From the IMG/VR virus record IMGVR_UViG_3300027710_000005, positions 1-35,365 of that record: a DNA stretch of 35,365 nt; one strand, 5' to 3'. How positions within the stretch are numbered: the stretch's first letter is position 1; each line of letters begins with the position of its first letter. The notes under the pieces are model-generated. The model saw nothing but the letters and a program-made list of their open reading frames with translations. It did no database searches and was not told the origin of the DNA. Made by a program: the position numbers and the translations under genes. This document shows, in pieces, positions 1-7,078 of this stretch. Origin of the DNA: a virus.

Positions 1-127
1 GCAATTAACCACAAACACTGCGTTGGCGTTAGGAGCCATCTGAGCGTTGGCGGTAATAATTTGACCAGAAGGTGTGTTAATTGTGACCGCTGTGGTTTTG
101 TTGTTGGTCTGAGTCACAGTGTCGTAA
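1..127. repeat. Terminal direct repeat (contig-closing overlap), left copy
   Basis: Bases 1-127 are identical to bases 35239-35365, read base by base. The repeat lies inside one open reading frame, and joining the ends at it restores a continuous 142-residue gene, so the molecule is best read as a circle of 35,238 bp. A length of 127 equals a k-mer size often used by short-read assemblers, which suggests an assembly overlap rather than a biological terminal repeat. A P22-like headful packager is expected to give circularly permuted DNA without fixed ends, which agrees. Confidence 0.93.
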
Positions 128-243
128 ACACCCGCCGCATAGCCAATCGTGCCTGTAGTGGCAATGTTTTCAGCTTTGACAATATCCGCGCCGATAATGT
201 TTTGATCTTCGTAAGCTACGCCGATCGGTTTGGTATTTGCCAT
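1..243 (-). CDS. Virion-associated protein crossing the join, N-terminal part
   Basis: The ATG at 243-241 opens a gene that reads leftward to base 1 and continues at 35238, ending at 35053. The joined product has 142 residues. It starts MANTKPIGVAYEDQN, and this start closely resembles that of the 172-residue virion protein encoded at 25638-26156 (MPNTKPVGVAFSDPE). The remainder is rich in Thr, Asn, Val and Ala in short beta-strand-like stretches, which suggests a beta-sandwich decoration or fibre-like virion protein. The start is one base after the stop of the 50-residue basic protein (TAA-C-ATG). It lies between the large terminase and the portal, in the late operon. I do not recognise a named family. 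Confidence 0.75.
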   Translation of the reverse strand, partial: MANTKPIGVAYEDQNIIGADIVKAENIATTGTIGYAAGVYDTVTQTNNKTTAVTINTPSGQIITANAQMAPNANAVFVVNC

Positions 244-244
244 G

Positions 245-397
245 TTATTTCTTCTTTGCTGTTTTGGCAGATTCTTTGAATGCTTTGGCGGTGGGAGCGC
301 CAGCAGTGCCAGGCTTTCTCATCTTCTCGCCAGAGCCAGCCTTGATGCGCTCTTGCTTTCGGTGAATATTCTCGTACAAACCTTGTTTAGTAGCCAT
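245..397 (-). CDS. Small basic late protein, 50 aa
   Basis: Start ATG 397, stop TAA 245. The product begins MATKQGLYENIHRKQERI, contains GSGEKMRKPG and ends in a lysine-rich tail. I recognise this type (QGLY-x-NI-x-x-K, GSGEKMRKPG, PTAKAFK) as a small conserved protein of many uncultured aquatic phages; no function is known to me. The high Lys/Arg content would suit nucleic-acid or virion-protein binding. It sits 3 bases after the DUF6321-like gene and 1 base before the next virion gene, so it is translated with them in the late operon. It is too short for many gene callers. Confidence 0.75.
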   Translation of the reverse strand: MATKQGLYENIHRKQERIKAGSGEKMRKPGTAGAPTAKAFKESAKTAKKK

Positions 398-400
398 GAT

Positions 401-661
401 TTAACACTTCCATCGTTTAAGAGCTGCTTTTGCGCGTTCACCATCTTTGGCGTTAGCGGCTACTGCGCCCATCCTTGCACAAAATGAATCCTTGCGGCCT
501 TGGTCTGCTTTAGTTTTGGGATTGGGTGCTGGCGCTTTCAAGTTTGAGCCAGTAGCGGCATTGTATTTCTCGCGCCCTTTGGCAGTTAGACCAGCGCCTT
601 TGGATACTGGCAACTTCTCGCCACGCCCAACGGATAGTGAAACATTTTTCTTTGTTGCCAT
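401..661 (-). CDS. DUF6321-like protein, 86 aa
   Basis: The chosen start is ATG 661, one base after the large terminase stop (TGA-C-ATG). A longer reading from 694 would overlap the terminase and has no support. The product is basic, with a central GLTAKGREKYNAATGSNLKAP segment and the ending FCARMGAV...KAALKRWKC. This combination (AKGR-x-KYN, SNLKAP, SFCARM, KALKRWKC) is the signature I associate with DUF6321, a phage family of unknown role often found next to terminase. Family assignment is from memory of the motif. The function is open; the location suggests virion assembly or packaging. Confidence 0.75.
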   Translation of the reverse strand: MATKKNVSLSVGRGEKLPVSKGAGLTAKGREKYNAATGSNLKAPAPNPKTKADQGRKDSFCARMGAVAANAKDGERAKAALKRWKC

Positions 662-662
662 G

Positions 663-2186
663 TCAAGCCCCCATCCAACCACTAGATACCGCACTGCGTT
701 CAGTCACAATGCGCCGAGCCACTTCTGTGTACGAACGATGCGCCACAGGGAAAGCAAACGTCACAGCGATAGCATCCGCTGCGTCAGGAGAAGCCAAGCC
801 GCGAGCTTTCATCTCTTTTTTGCCTTCCAAAAATATAGTCCCTGACGAGTTAGGCTTCTTTGTCGGACCCGTCAGGTCTGCCCTCAACTGTCTGTCTTGC
901 GGAATACTAGCAGATTTTAGCCAGTTCCTCATGTCGTTCCACATCTCAGCGCGTTTATTTCCAAAGGCTTGTGGCTGTTTTGCCTTGTTTCCAAAGTTCA
1001 CACCCCTCACTTTGTATCGCTGTTCGTTCAGTCGGTCTAATATCCCGTAACCCAAACCACCTTCATCAATCACCGTCAGAGTAGGTTTGAATTCTTCAAT
1101 GGCATCAATGACGCGACCCACAATCTCCATTGTGTCTTCGCCCTTATATCGCTTGATCGCCACAATATCTCGCCCTTGTCTGACAGCAATGACCGTAGAG
1201 TCTGCGCCACCACGGGCAGGGTCAACCCCCACCACTATCGGGGCTGTTAAATCTTTCCATTTGGGACGTTTCATTGCGTCATCCACGATCATTGGGGAGA
1301 TAAATTGGTCTTCACCCGCAGATGGAAATTCTCCATAGACTTCAACCTTGGCTTGGGAGCTGTCTTCTCCGTATTCAGCAATGATTTGCTCATAGATTGA
1401 CTTGTCTGTGTCCTCAACAGTCCGAGCGTCAACGATTTTGGATGTCCAGAAGTCCCGTTTAGCGTGAAAGCACTCAAAGAAGTAGCCTTCGTTTCTACGG
1501 GGGTTGGAAAACGCAAACCAATAGCGATCTGGGCTGTTTTCTGTAAAGAATCCCGCGCCCACTTCCCAAATCGGGTTAGGAATACCGCTAGATTCGTCAA
1601 AAATAAGCATCATTCCGTCTTGGTTGTGGACACCAGCGTAAGAATCAGGGTTTTCGGCACTCCAGAGCTTGCCTTCACACGCCCAATAGCGCGTACCTTT
1701 CTTTAAATCACGCTCTACAAGGTCAGTTAGCCACTTAGCAGGGGTTAGTTTTGTCGCTGAGACTTCCCACCAATGCGAATTGATGAGCATAGCCGCCCAT
1801 TTTGTCAATTCAGCCCATGTGACCGAGCGCAATTGGTTCTCGCTGTTAGCCGAAACCACGACCGAGCCACCGATTCTTGTGGTCAGCATCCAAAGAATGA
1901 GCCAAGAAACTAGAGCAGACTTACCGATACCGCGACCAGACGAGACAGCCATGCGGATGGTTTCGTAGTCAATCAGCCCTTTTTGCTTCTTAATGTGGGC
2001 GGTGATGTCTCGCAAGACTTCACGTTGCCACTTTCTTGGACCGCTGAAGTTAGCCAAAGGCGTGTTTTTCTGTCCCCAAGGAAAAGCGAAGAGGACAAAG
2101 GCTTCAGGGTCATCTGCAATCGCAGGCGACCACAGTTCCACCATTAGCTTTTGTTCTTCTTCGGACTTATAGATTGGAGTTTGCAT
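663..2186 (-). CDS. terL: Terminase large subunit
   Basis: This 507-residue protein is the ATP-driven packaging motor and the nuclease that cuts concatemeric phage DNA. Walker A is GRGIGKS at residues 84-90. Walker B is MMLIFDE at 192-198, with D197 and catalytic E198. The C-terminal RNase H-like nuclease shows acidic residues in VDPARGG (D322), VIDEGG (D374) and SPDAADAI (D468/D471). Length is normal for a full-size TerL. It starts at ATG 2186, overlapping the preceding stop by one base (TAATG). It works with the small subunit at 4079-4624 and the portal at 32481-34682. Unusually, a 596-residue gene separates it from the small subunit. Confidence 0.96.
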   Translation of the reverse strand: MQTPIYKSEEEQKLMVELWSPAIADDPEAFVLFAFPWGQKNTPLANFSGPRKWQREVLRDITAHIKKQKGLIDYETIRMAVSSGRGIGKSALVSWLILWMLTTRIGGSVVVSANSENQLRSVTWAELTKWAAMLINSHWWEVSATKLTPAKWLTDLVERDLKKGTRYWACEGKLWSAENPDSYAGVHNQDGMMLIFDESSGIPNPIWEVGAGFFTENSPDRYWFAFSNPRRNEGYFFECFHAKRDFWTSKIVDARTVEDTDKSIYEQIIAEYGEDSSQAKVEVYGEFPSAGEDQFISPMIVDDAMKRPKWKDLTAPIVVGVDPARGGADSTVIAVRQGRDIVAIKRYKGEDTMEIVGRVIDAIEEFKPTLTVIDEGGLGYGILDRLNEQRYKVRGVNFGNKAKQPQAFGNKRAEMWNDMRNWLKSASIPQDRQLRADLTGPTKKPNSSGTIFLEGKKEMKARGLASPDAADAIAVTFAFPVAHRSYTEVARRIVTERSAVSSGWMGA

Positions 2187-3976
2187 TAACGACCTTTGCG
2201 GAGTTGGTTTTTGTCTTCAATTTGTTTTAAAGGGTCTTCTCTTTGGAAAACTTCTGAACCTAAAGGCAATGCAGGAACAGCAGCAAACATTTCTGGTCTA
2301 AATTTTTTAAACAACTCTTTGCGTTCTTCTGGTGTTGAATAGTAGTAAAGCTCTTGCAATCCTTGGTTTCTCAAATAGTCAATAGATTGTTTTGGAGCGT
2401 TGGCTGGCAAGATTGCGCCTTTAAATTCACCAACTTGAACAGCACGTTGAGGCTTAATCTCAAAATATTCTGTTGGCATTTCACGCAATTTGTTCATAAA
2501 CACTTGAACATCAGCTTTTAATGAAGCAGGAACGTCTTTGTAAATCTTGTCTAACAAGTTCACGTTTCTCGTTTGACCGATCTCATACAAAGCATCTGGT
2601 GCGTCATAACGATAACCAGACAATCCTTCAAGTTTTCCAAGGCGTTCTGTCAAATCTCCAAACGCACTGTCAATTTGCTTTTTGATTGGTTCAAATTTCT
2701 CAGGCGTAACAATGCTTTCACGCGCTGCTTTAACTTGATTCAAGTTTCTAAACTTAGGCGTAGCAACAGCCCTAATGTTGCCAACTCCATACATAAAACC
2801 TTCAGAACCAGCGCCGCCTTTCATTTCTTTTACAAGATTTTCAAGTGTTGCTGGCGCATATCTGCGGTTTCCAGAGTCTGTATAACCTTTAAAAATACGT
2901 TCTTTAATGTCAACACCAGCTTCAGGAAGCCTTTTGTTGAAATCGTTAAGCCAATCACCATACTCAGCTTTTAAGTTGTAAACACCATCGCTAAGTGCTT
3001 GGTTATATTTCCAACCATCATCAAAGTCTTTTCTATCTGGCAATACTCCTTTTTCTTTTAGGAACTTAGCCATCATTGGTTTTGAATATCGGCGGTCTTC
3101 CCAATTCTGAGCAAGTCTTGTCAATTCGTAATCGCCACCAACATCATCAGCAACATCTGCAAACATTCCTTGCAACTTCTTGGCTGACTTTGAATCCATT
3201 TGATAATCAATCTTTGGCGCTCTTGCTGTGTAAGCATCAAATCCATAAACAGGGTTTTTTGCTGACGGAACAGCCATTTCTTTTGAGCCAATCAATGAAA
3301 TGTCGCCAAAGTTGAGCATCGGGTTATCTACGTTAGACACCGCAATAGACGGAACAGGCATTCCACCAACTTTTTCCACATTTTCAAGTTTTTGTGGACT
3401 AATGTTGTGGTGAACAATCATTTCTTTGCCAGCTTCAACGCCAGGAACAAACGACTCACGTTTTGCAATAAACGCATTTCTAGGCTCAACAGCAAACATA
3501 GGTTGAGGCGTAATAGAAGCCAACGGCCCACGACCATAAACCATTGCCTCATTGATAGCACCACCCACTACCCGACCACCCGCTAATGCCGCTTGTCTAG
3601 CAAGTCTTGCAGCCTTTAACGCCTCCGCAGGAGTCATAGGCGCAACCGAACCAATCTCCCCTGCCACTTCTCCAACCCTAGAAGTAGGCTTTAACGGCAA
3701 TTCCTTGAGTAACTGACTAGTCCCATAAGGTAGAAGTTTCTGCTGACTGTAATCAACATCCCCAAACATCTCCATCGGCATAGGACTTCTGACCACATTC
3801 AACACATCAGAAGGCAATCCCAACGTACCCGCTACCCTACCCCGAAGCATCTGTAAAGGCACTTCAGTAGCACCTACAGGGTCTTGCACAGTCCTATTCC
3901 TGCGTAATTGCGGGTAATAGCCAAAGGCGGCTCCAAGTTCATTTTGACCTGGTGGGGTTAGCGAATTTTTAGGCAT
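2186..3976 (-). CDS. Polyvalent-type phage protein between the terminase genes
   Basis: This 596-residue protein has no signal peptide. Residues about 45-150 (GTLGLPSDVLNVV, ELPLKPTSRVGEVAGEIG, then an Ala-rich helical stretch with GGRVVGGAINEAM) resemble a region I know from large phage internal or polyvalent proteins. Residues 189-230 carry HHNISPQKL, GGMPVPSIAV and FGDISLIG, a motif set typical of domains in large polyvalent proteins that are thought to be injected with phage DNA. The C-terminal half is charged and helical. No catalytic residues can be named. It may be an ejected protein that acts in the new host cell, or an internal virion component. It overlaps the large terminase start by one base. 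No good ribosome binding site precedes ATG 3976, so expression may be low. Confidence 0.7.
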   Translation of the reverse strand: MPKNSLTPPGQNELGAAFGYYPQLRRNRTVQDPVGATEVPLQMLRGRVAGTLGLPSDVLNVVRSPMPMEMFGDVDYSQQKLLPYGTSQLLKELPLKPTSRVGEVAGEIGSVAPMTPAEALKAARLARQAALAGGRVVGGAINEAMVYGRGPLASITPQPMFAVEPRNAFIAKRESFVPGVEAGKEMIVHHNISPQKLENVEKVGGMPVPSIAVSNVDNPMLNFGDISLIGSKEMAVPSAKNPVYGFDAYTARAPKIDYQMDSKSAKKLQGMFADVADDVGGDYELTRLAQNWEDRRYSKPMMAKFLKEKGVLPDRKDFDDGWKYNQALSDGVYNLKAEYGDWLNDFNKRLPEAGVDIKERIFKGYTDSGNRRYAPATLENLVKEMKGGAGSEGFMYGVGNIRAVATPKFRNLNQVKAARESIVTPEKFEPIKKQIDSAFGDLTERLGKLEGLSGYRYDAPDALYEIGQTRNVNLLDKIYKDVPASLKADVQVFMNKLREMPTEYFEIKPQRAVQVGEFKGAILPANAPKQSIDYLRNQGLQELYYYSTPEERKELFKKFRPEMFAAVPALPLGSEVFQREDPLKQIEDKNQLRKGR

Positions 3977-4078
3977 AAGGCAAAAAAATAAAAAATTGTT
4001 CGTGAGTCCACCGTTCCTGTGACCTTTCCCTCTTGGCCCTCCCCCCTCCCCCTCGGCGGGATTTGGCGGGGCATAGGG
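3977..4078 (-). other. Non-coding spacer with a G-quadruplex motif
   Basis: About 100 bases lie between the small terminase stop and the polyvalent-type gene. On the minus strand the segment 4052-4028 has four runs of three or more G (5, 6, 3 and 3) with loops of 1, 1 and 6 bases, which fits the canonical G-quadruplex pattern. An A/T-rich stretch (3981-3999) follows near the next start codon. The position, next to the small terminase gene, makes a role in packaging-site recognition or in reduced translation of the next gene possible, but neither is shown. Confidence 0.5.
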
Positions 4079-4624
4079 TCAGTCTGGGTCTTTGGGCGTG
4101 ACATCTGTGGCTGCTGACTTGTCGAATGTTACCCTTGATTGAGCCTCCGTGATCGCATCAATGACGCTTATCCGCGCATCTGTAACGCTTACATCTATCT
4201 TATCGCCATATGTCCTTGGCTTCAACTTACTTGCTACCCACTTCCTGGCATCCACTTGCAGGCGCTTCTGCTGTACCCAAGCACTAGCCTCTGGTCCTCT
4301 CAAGCCTTCAGGCATCTCAGCGTCTGATAACTCAATGATCTCTTCTGCCAACCTGTCTGCCCTGTCCTCAACCGCTTTGTCGTACATGGCACGAAACTCT
4401 GCGCTAGTTGAGATCATGAGCCTAGCCATTGAGTAGCTTGGCATCCCTTCAGCCTTCAAGACGCTAGTTAGGCTTTTGCCTGCGCTTATGCCTTCAGCTA
4501 TCTCTTTCCAGATAGGGTTGGTGATCGGGAAGATAACTGGCCTTCCCATCTTCAAGATGCGAGGCAACTTCTCAGGTTTCTCCGATTCGATACTTTTAGG
4601 TATGTAATCAACTGCGTTTTTCAT
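4079..4624 (-). CDS. terS: Terminase small subunit
   Basis: This 181-residue protein probably recognises phage DNA and hands it to the large subunit. Residues about 35-80 form a helix-turn-helix-like part (EIAEGISAGKSLTSVLKAEG followed by MARLMISTSAEFRAMYD). The middle is helical (AVEDRADRLAEEIIELSD). The segment RLQVDARKWVASKLKPRTYG is a hallmark of a widespread small-terminase family. The start ATG 4624 has a GGGGTAATG purine stretch just upstream. It is the first gene of the late block, directly after the 290-base non-coding region, as in many phages. Confidence 0.9.
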   Translation of the reverse strand: MKNAVDYIPKSIESEKPEKLPRILKMGRPVIFPITNPIWKEIAEGISAGKSLTSVLKAEGMPSYSMARLMISTSAEFRAMYDKAVEDRADRLAEEIIELSDAEMPEGLRGPEASAWVQQKRLQVDARKWVASKLKPRTYGDKIDVSVTDARISVIDAITEAQSRVTFDKSAATDVTPKDPD

Positions 4625-4915
4625 TCATTACCCCATGCGCGTGTGCGTAATAATTCATTTTCTTGCCAAAAAGTGTCTAACCTGTTGATTTTATTGGTTT
4701 TGGTTATTGTCACTTCTTTTCTCGTCTTTGCCTATTGTCTCTCTATCTATCCTTCTACTATCTCTTACCTTACCCTATGAGAACAGTAGAGATAGCTTCT
4801 CCAAGACTAATGCTTTTTCATTAGGTGTAGAAGCCTCGATTTGGTCGTTCTAGCGTAAGGCAGAAAGCCAGAAAATTCCTTACTTCAACATCCTCGATTG
4901 CTGGCTTAACGGCTT
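4625..4915. promoter_or_regulatory. Largest non-coding region, dense in inverted repeats
   Basis: No gene is visible in these 291 bases. They contain CTATCTCT/AGAGATAG (4758-4765 with 4788-4795), CTAATG/CATTAG (4807-4812 with 4819-4824, loop of 6), GTAGAAGCC/GGCTTCTAC (4827-4835 with 4911-4919, the right arm overlapping the upstream stop codon), GTAAGG/CCTTAC (4855-4860 with 4878-4883, nested in the former), and a direct repeat CCTCGATT at 4834-4841 and 4892-4899. It separates the early/middle operon from the late operon. It is the natural place for the end of early transcription, the late promoter and possibly the packaging start. I could not pick a convincing promoter by eye. Confidence 0.55.
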
Positions 4916-5218
4916 CTACGAAATCCACTTGTTCTCTTCCCTCAGTTTTTGCTTTGTTCTCTCATATGCTGCTTCCCACATTTGCCTTCTCTGTTCTTTG
5001 CTCAGATGTTGGCCTTGGTCTAGTTCTGCATGGCAAGTCTGACATAAAGCGGCTACGAATTCATCGCTTGCCTTAATTCCTCTTCCCTTTCCATGTTCTG
5101 CCCAATTTGAGTGTGCTGCTTGTGTCTGTCCCTCAATCCCACAGTTCTGACAGGCTAGGCTTGCTACGTTCTGAAGATGCTTCTTGCTTCTGAAGTAGTT
5201 GAACTTGGGAATCATCAT
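4916..5218 (-). CDS. YbcO-like (DUF1364) HNH nuclease
   Basis: This 100-residue protein matches the YbcO/DUF1364 pattern: FRSKKHLQNVASLACQNCG near the start, AAHSNW, GKGRGIKA, and ALCQTCHAELDQG. Zinc-binding or catalytic candidates are C23, C26, H36, C59, C62 and H63. The family is a compact beta-beta-alpha-metal nuclease found in the nin-like regions of lambdoid phages and is thought to act on recombination or replication intermediates. The ATG at 5218 overlaps the preceding stop (ATGA). It is the last gene before the non-coding region, and the same operon carries NinB and a VRR-NUC nuclease. Confidence 0.88.
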   Translation of the reverse strand: MMIPKFNYFRSKKHLQNVASLACQNCGIEGQTQAAHSNWAEHGKGRGIKASDEFVAALCQTCHAELDQGQHLSKEQRRQMWEAAYERTKQKLREENKWIS

Positions 5219-5676
5219 GTTATTTCAACCACATCTTTGCCGTGGCTTTTAATGTAATTGGCGGTCTTGCGAATCATTTTTTCATATTCTGACCTGGCAA
5301 TGCTTGTGCGTTGAATGTCGTGGAACTCCCACACATCTTTAATCGCTCGGATGCCTTGACCAGATAAACCCATCTTGCCTGTCTTTTGGTAGCGTTCTGC
5401 GGCTTCTAGCAGGGCTTTTTGGGCTTCTTCACAGTAAGGCAAGACTTCAGGGCCAATGCCTGATTTGCCCATTGTTTCGGCAATGTTCAATACATCAGCA
5501 AGCCAGCGCCAATCTTCTGTTGTCCCCATGCCTTTAGTCATTGCGTCAATAGCTGACAGTTCGCAAAGGCGTAGTTTGTCTAAAGATTGCTTGTCAGAAA
5601 TGGCTGCTCCTGAGATTGCATGGGCTATTGGGTTGATCGCCGTTGACCAAACCTTGCGCTTGCATTGCTTTCTCAT
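5215..5676 (-). CDS. Conserved phage protein of unknown function, 153 aa
   Basis: The start ATG 5676 overlaps the previous stop as ATGA; a longer reading to 5733 has no support. The product is mostly helical: a basic N-terminus MRKQCKRKVW, then NPIAHAISGAA, a Leu/Ala-rich middle (TEDWRWLADVLNIAETM), and a C-terminal RSEYEKMIRKTANYI. I recall homologous-looking proteins in phages of Burkholderiales and Pseudomonas near the end of the early region, but no function. Its place just before the early/late boundary is where lambdoid phages keep the late regulator Q. That is positional reasoning only, since no Q-like motif is visible. Confidence 0.75.
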   Translation of the reverse strand: MRKQCKRKVWSTAINPIAHAISGAAISDKQSLDKLRLCELSAIDAMTKGMGTTEDWRWLADVLNIAETMGKSGIGPEVLPYCEEAQKALLEAAERYQKTGKMGLSGQGIRAIKDVWEFHDIQRTSIARSEYEKMIRKTANYIKSHGKDVVEIT

Positions 5677-5957
5677 GCTTCGCCTCTTGCTCGGATTTCT
5701 TTGGCAACTTTGTCTGTCATTGCTGTATTCCAACTAAATGCAACTTGAGCGCAAGCCTCACGCTCTGCTGCAACCATTTTTTTGCACATCAATGTCCACG
5801 ATGAGTTGGCTCTTGCATTTGCTTCATCTGTTGCTTTAGCTGCTGTCCGTTCCTCTACCAATTTGGCAAAGGCTTCAAACTTGAACTTCTTAAATGGAAA
5901 GTCATGCTCATGGAAACCAGCCTGTCTAGCCAGCTCAATAATTTCATCTTGCGTCAT
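5673..5957 (-). CDS. Conserved phage protein of unknown function, 94 aa
   Basis: The start ATG 5957 lies 14 bases inside the end of ninB. The product begins MTQDEIIELARQAGF and has a helical, Ala/Glu-rich rest including FEAFAKLVEER and VAAEREACAQVAF, ending KEIRARGEA. This arrangement (EIIELARQAGF, F-x-x-LV, EREACA, IRARG) is common in short proteins of lambdoid early regions; I know no function. It may contain a coiled coil at residues 28-66. It is coupled to the genes on both sides by overlap. Confidence 0.75.
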   Translation of the reverse strand: MTQDEIIELARQAGFHEHDFPFKKFKFEAFAKLVEERTAAKATDEANARANSSWTLMCKKMVAAEREACAQVAFSWNTAMTDKVAKEIRARGEA

Positions 5958-6357
5958 TTGTCTCTACTCCATGTTCGGCACACCAAGCGTTCAAATAGTC
6001 CACAAACTCACTTGCCTGCTCCTTGGTGAACTTGCGGGTCTGTTGTCCCAACTGAACAACGCCCGTTTTGTCTAGGCTTGGCACGACTTTTCCCGAATCA
6101 ATAGCTTTTTCCTTACAGAATTGCCACACAAGCAAGCGTTTCCAATCGTCAGCATCCCACTTTGACCCCATGTGTTGCGAATGTTGAGCTATTTCCCTCA
6201 AAATTGCGTGATATTTCTTCTCCTGATCACGGCTTTTGCTTGCGTCTTTGATCTCTAACGTAAGTTTTCTGCCAGATTCAAGCGCCTGAATCACTTTAGG
6301 CCACAGATTCAGCATCAAAGCCTTGGCTTGGGGCTTGTCAATAAGGTCGTATCTCAC
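5944..6357 (-). CDS. ninB: NinB / Orf-family recombination protein
   Basis: This 137-residue protein shows the NinB pattern: SRDQEKKYHAILREIAQH, the segment WDADDWKRLLVWQFCKE, VVPSLDKTGVVQLGQQTRKF, and FVDYLNAWCAEHGV at the end. In lambda, NinB (Orf) binds single-stranded DNA and helps phage recombination in place of RecFOR. The length is close to that of lambda Orf (146). It starts as an ATGA overlap with the VRR-NUC nuclease. Its partner recombinase ERF is in the opposite operon at 11495-12049, so the recombination genes are split between the two early transcripts. Confidence 0.92.
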   Translation of the reverse strand: MRYDLIDKPQAKALMLNLWPKVIQALESGRKLTLEIKDASKSRDQEKKYHAILREIAQHSQHMGSKWDADDWKRLLVWQFCKEKAIDSGKVVPSLDKTGVVQLGQQTRKFTKEQASEFVDYLNAWCAEHGVETNDAR

Positions 6358-6620
6358 TTAACCACCCCGATCATGCGTAAAGCCGCTTCAGGGCCATCAA
6401 TCCTGCAAAGGGTACTACCAGTCCAACCTTCAAAAAAACCCTCTTGTAGCTTCGTTAAACGCTTTTTAGGGCCATCTTTGACTTCCATCAGGAATGTATG
6501 CCCCTTGTAACCCACCAAAAGGTCAACAGGAAGGCCAATAATCCAGACGTAAGCTCCCGCATCTCGCAAGGCAGCAACGATCTCTTCTTGGTTTTTGTCA
6601 ACCCTAGCGGCGTAACGCAT
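6354..6620 (-). CDS. VRR-NUC-type nuclease
   Basis: The product has 88 residues from ATG 6620; a GTG at 6656 would add 12. It has the compact PD-(D/E)XK VRR-NUC fold signature: NQEEIVAALRDAGA, then IGLPVDLLVGYKG with D33, FLMEVKDG with E46 and K48, and LTKLQEGFFEGW. Small stand-alone VRR-NUC proteins of phages can act as structure-specific endonucleases, perhaps on Holliday junctions or flaps. It is coupled to ninB (ATGA) and overlaps the zinc-ribbon gene by 17 bases. The neighbours NinB and YbcO-like nuclease support a role in recombination or in debranching DNA before packaging. Confidence 0.87.
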   Translation of the reverse strand: MRYAARVDKNQEEIVAALRDAGAYVWIIGLPVDLLVGYKGHTFLMEVKDGPKKRLTKLQEGFFEGWTGSTLCRIDGPEAALRMIGVVK

Positions 6621-6753
6621 CTGGTGCTTTCTTATGGTTTGCTTTAACCTTGGCACACATACCGCACATCCAGACCTTATACGGGCCTAGATAAGTCATC
6701 TTGCTACCCAACTGGGAACGGGGTTGGTGGCACAAGGCACACATTCGGCTCAT
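6604..6753 (-). CDS. Small zinc-ribbon protein, 49 aa
   Basis: From ATG 6753 (ATGA overlap with the upstream gene) the product starts MSRMCALCHQ and carries CALC and CGMC pairs 21 residues apart, a complete four-cysteine zinc ribbon, followed by a Lys-rich end. An alternative start at ATG 6807 would add 18 residues with a further CPAC pair but would overlap the upstream gene by 58 bases. The ATGA rule seen through this operon favours the shorter form. Such mini-ribbons are frequent in phage early regions and may bind nucleic acid or host RNA polymerase; none of this is shown here. Confidence 0.65.
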   Translation of the reverse strand: MSRMCALCHQPRSQLGSKMTYLGPYKVWMCGMCAKVKANHKKAPDALRR

Positions 6754-6902
6754 TCCACCCATTTTTCGTCCCTTACAGGCAGGGCAATCAAGCTGTCTTT
6801 TGCCCATTCCACGCCTAGTTCGTATGCGTTGACCATTGCGGTAATGATAGTTTCTTCACATCCAACGCCACGAAGCATGGCAATCAAGTCTTCTTTGGTC
6901 AT
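6750..6902 (-). CDS. Small early protein, 50 aa
   Basis: The reading from ATG 6902 to TGA 6750 gives MTKEDLIAMLRGVGCEET, then ITAMVNAYELGVEWAKDS and a short end. Both flanks are ATGA overlaps, which is strong evidence for translation in this operon. The NAYELGVEWA segment is a pattern I have seen in other short phage proteins of unknown function. The predicted fold is two or three helices. Confidence 0.6.
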   Translation of the reverse strand: MTKEDLIAMLRGVGCEETIITAMVNAYELGVEWAKDSLIALPVRDEKWVE

Positions 6903-7078
6903 TGCTTCATGTTCCTTACAAATGTTGCAAATGAGGCGGCTGTGTCACCCAATGCGGTCATCTTGTCAAACTCAGCAGCTACTTCCTCAAGCACTTGGTT
7001 GCGATAAGGATTGAGATTCAATGGCTGGACATAAGTTTGGATGTCATCATCGTCCTTAAGCAGGCTTTTCATTTTCAT
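6899..7078 (-). CDS. Small early protein, 59 aa
   Basis: ATG 7078 overlaps the upstream stop as ATGA, and the stop at 6899 overlaps the next start in the same way. The product MKMKSLLKDDDDIQTYVQ continues with NLNPYRNQVLEEVAAEFDKM and ends FVRNMKQ. An acidic run near the N-terminus is followed by amphipathic helices. No family is recognised. Confidence 0.6.
   Translation of the reverse strand: MKMKSLLKDDDDIQTYVQPLNLNPYRNQVLEEVAAEFDKMTALGDTAASFATFVRNMKQ

Noticed and set aside
1-127. Biological direct terminal repeat, as in T7-like phages
   Set aside because: The length equals an assembler k-mer, it lies within a gene that is restored by circularisation, and the P22-like gene set predicts headful packaging.
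447-1050. Plus-strand readings over the terminase end and the DUF6321-like gene
   Set aside because: They overlap two supported minus-strand genes completely and show no protein-like pattern.
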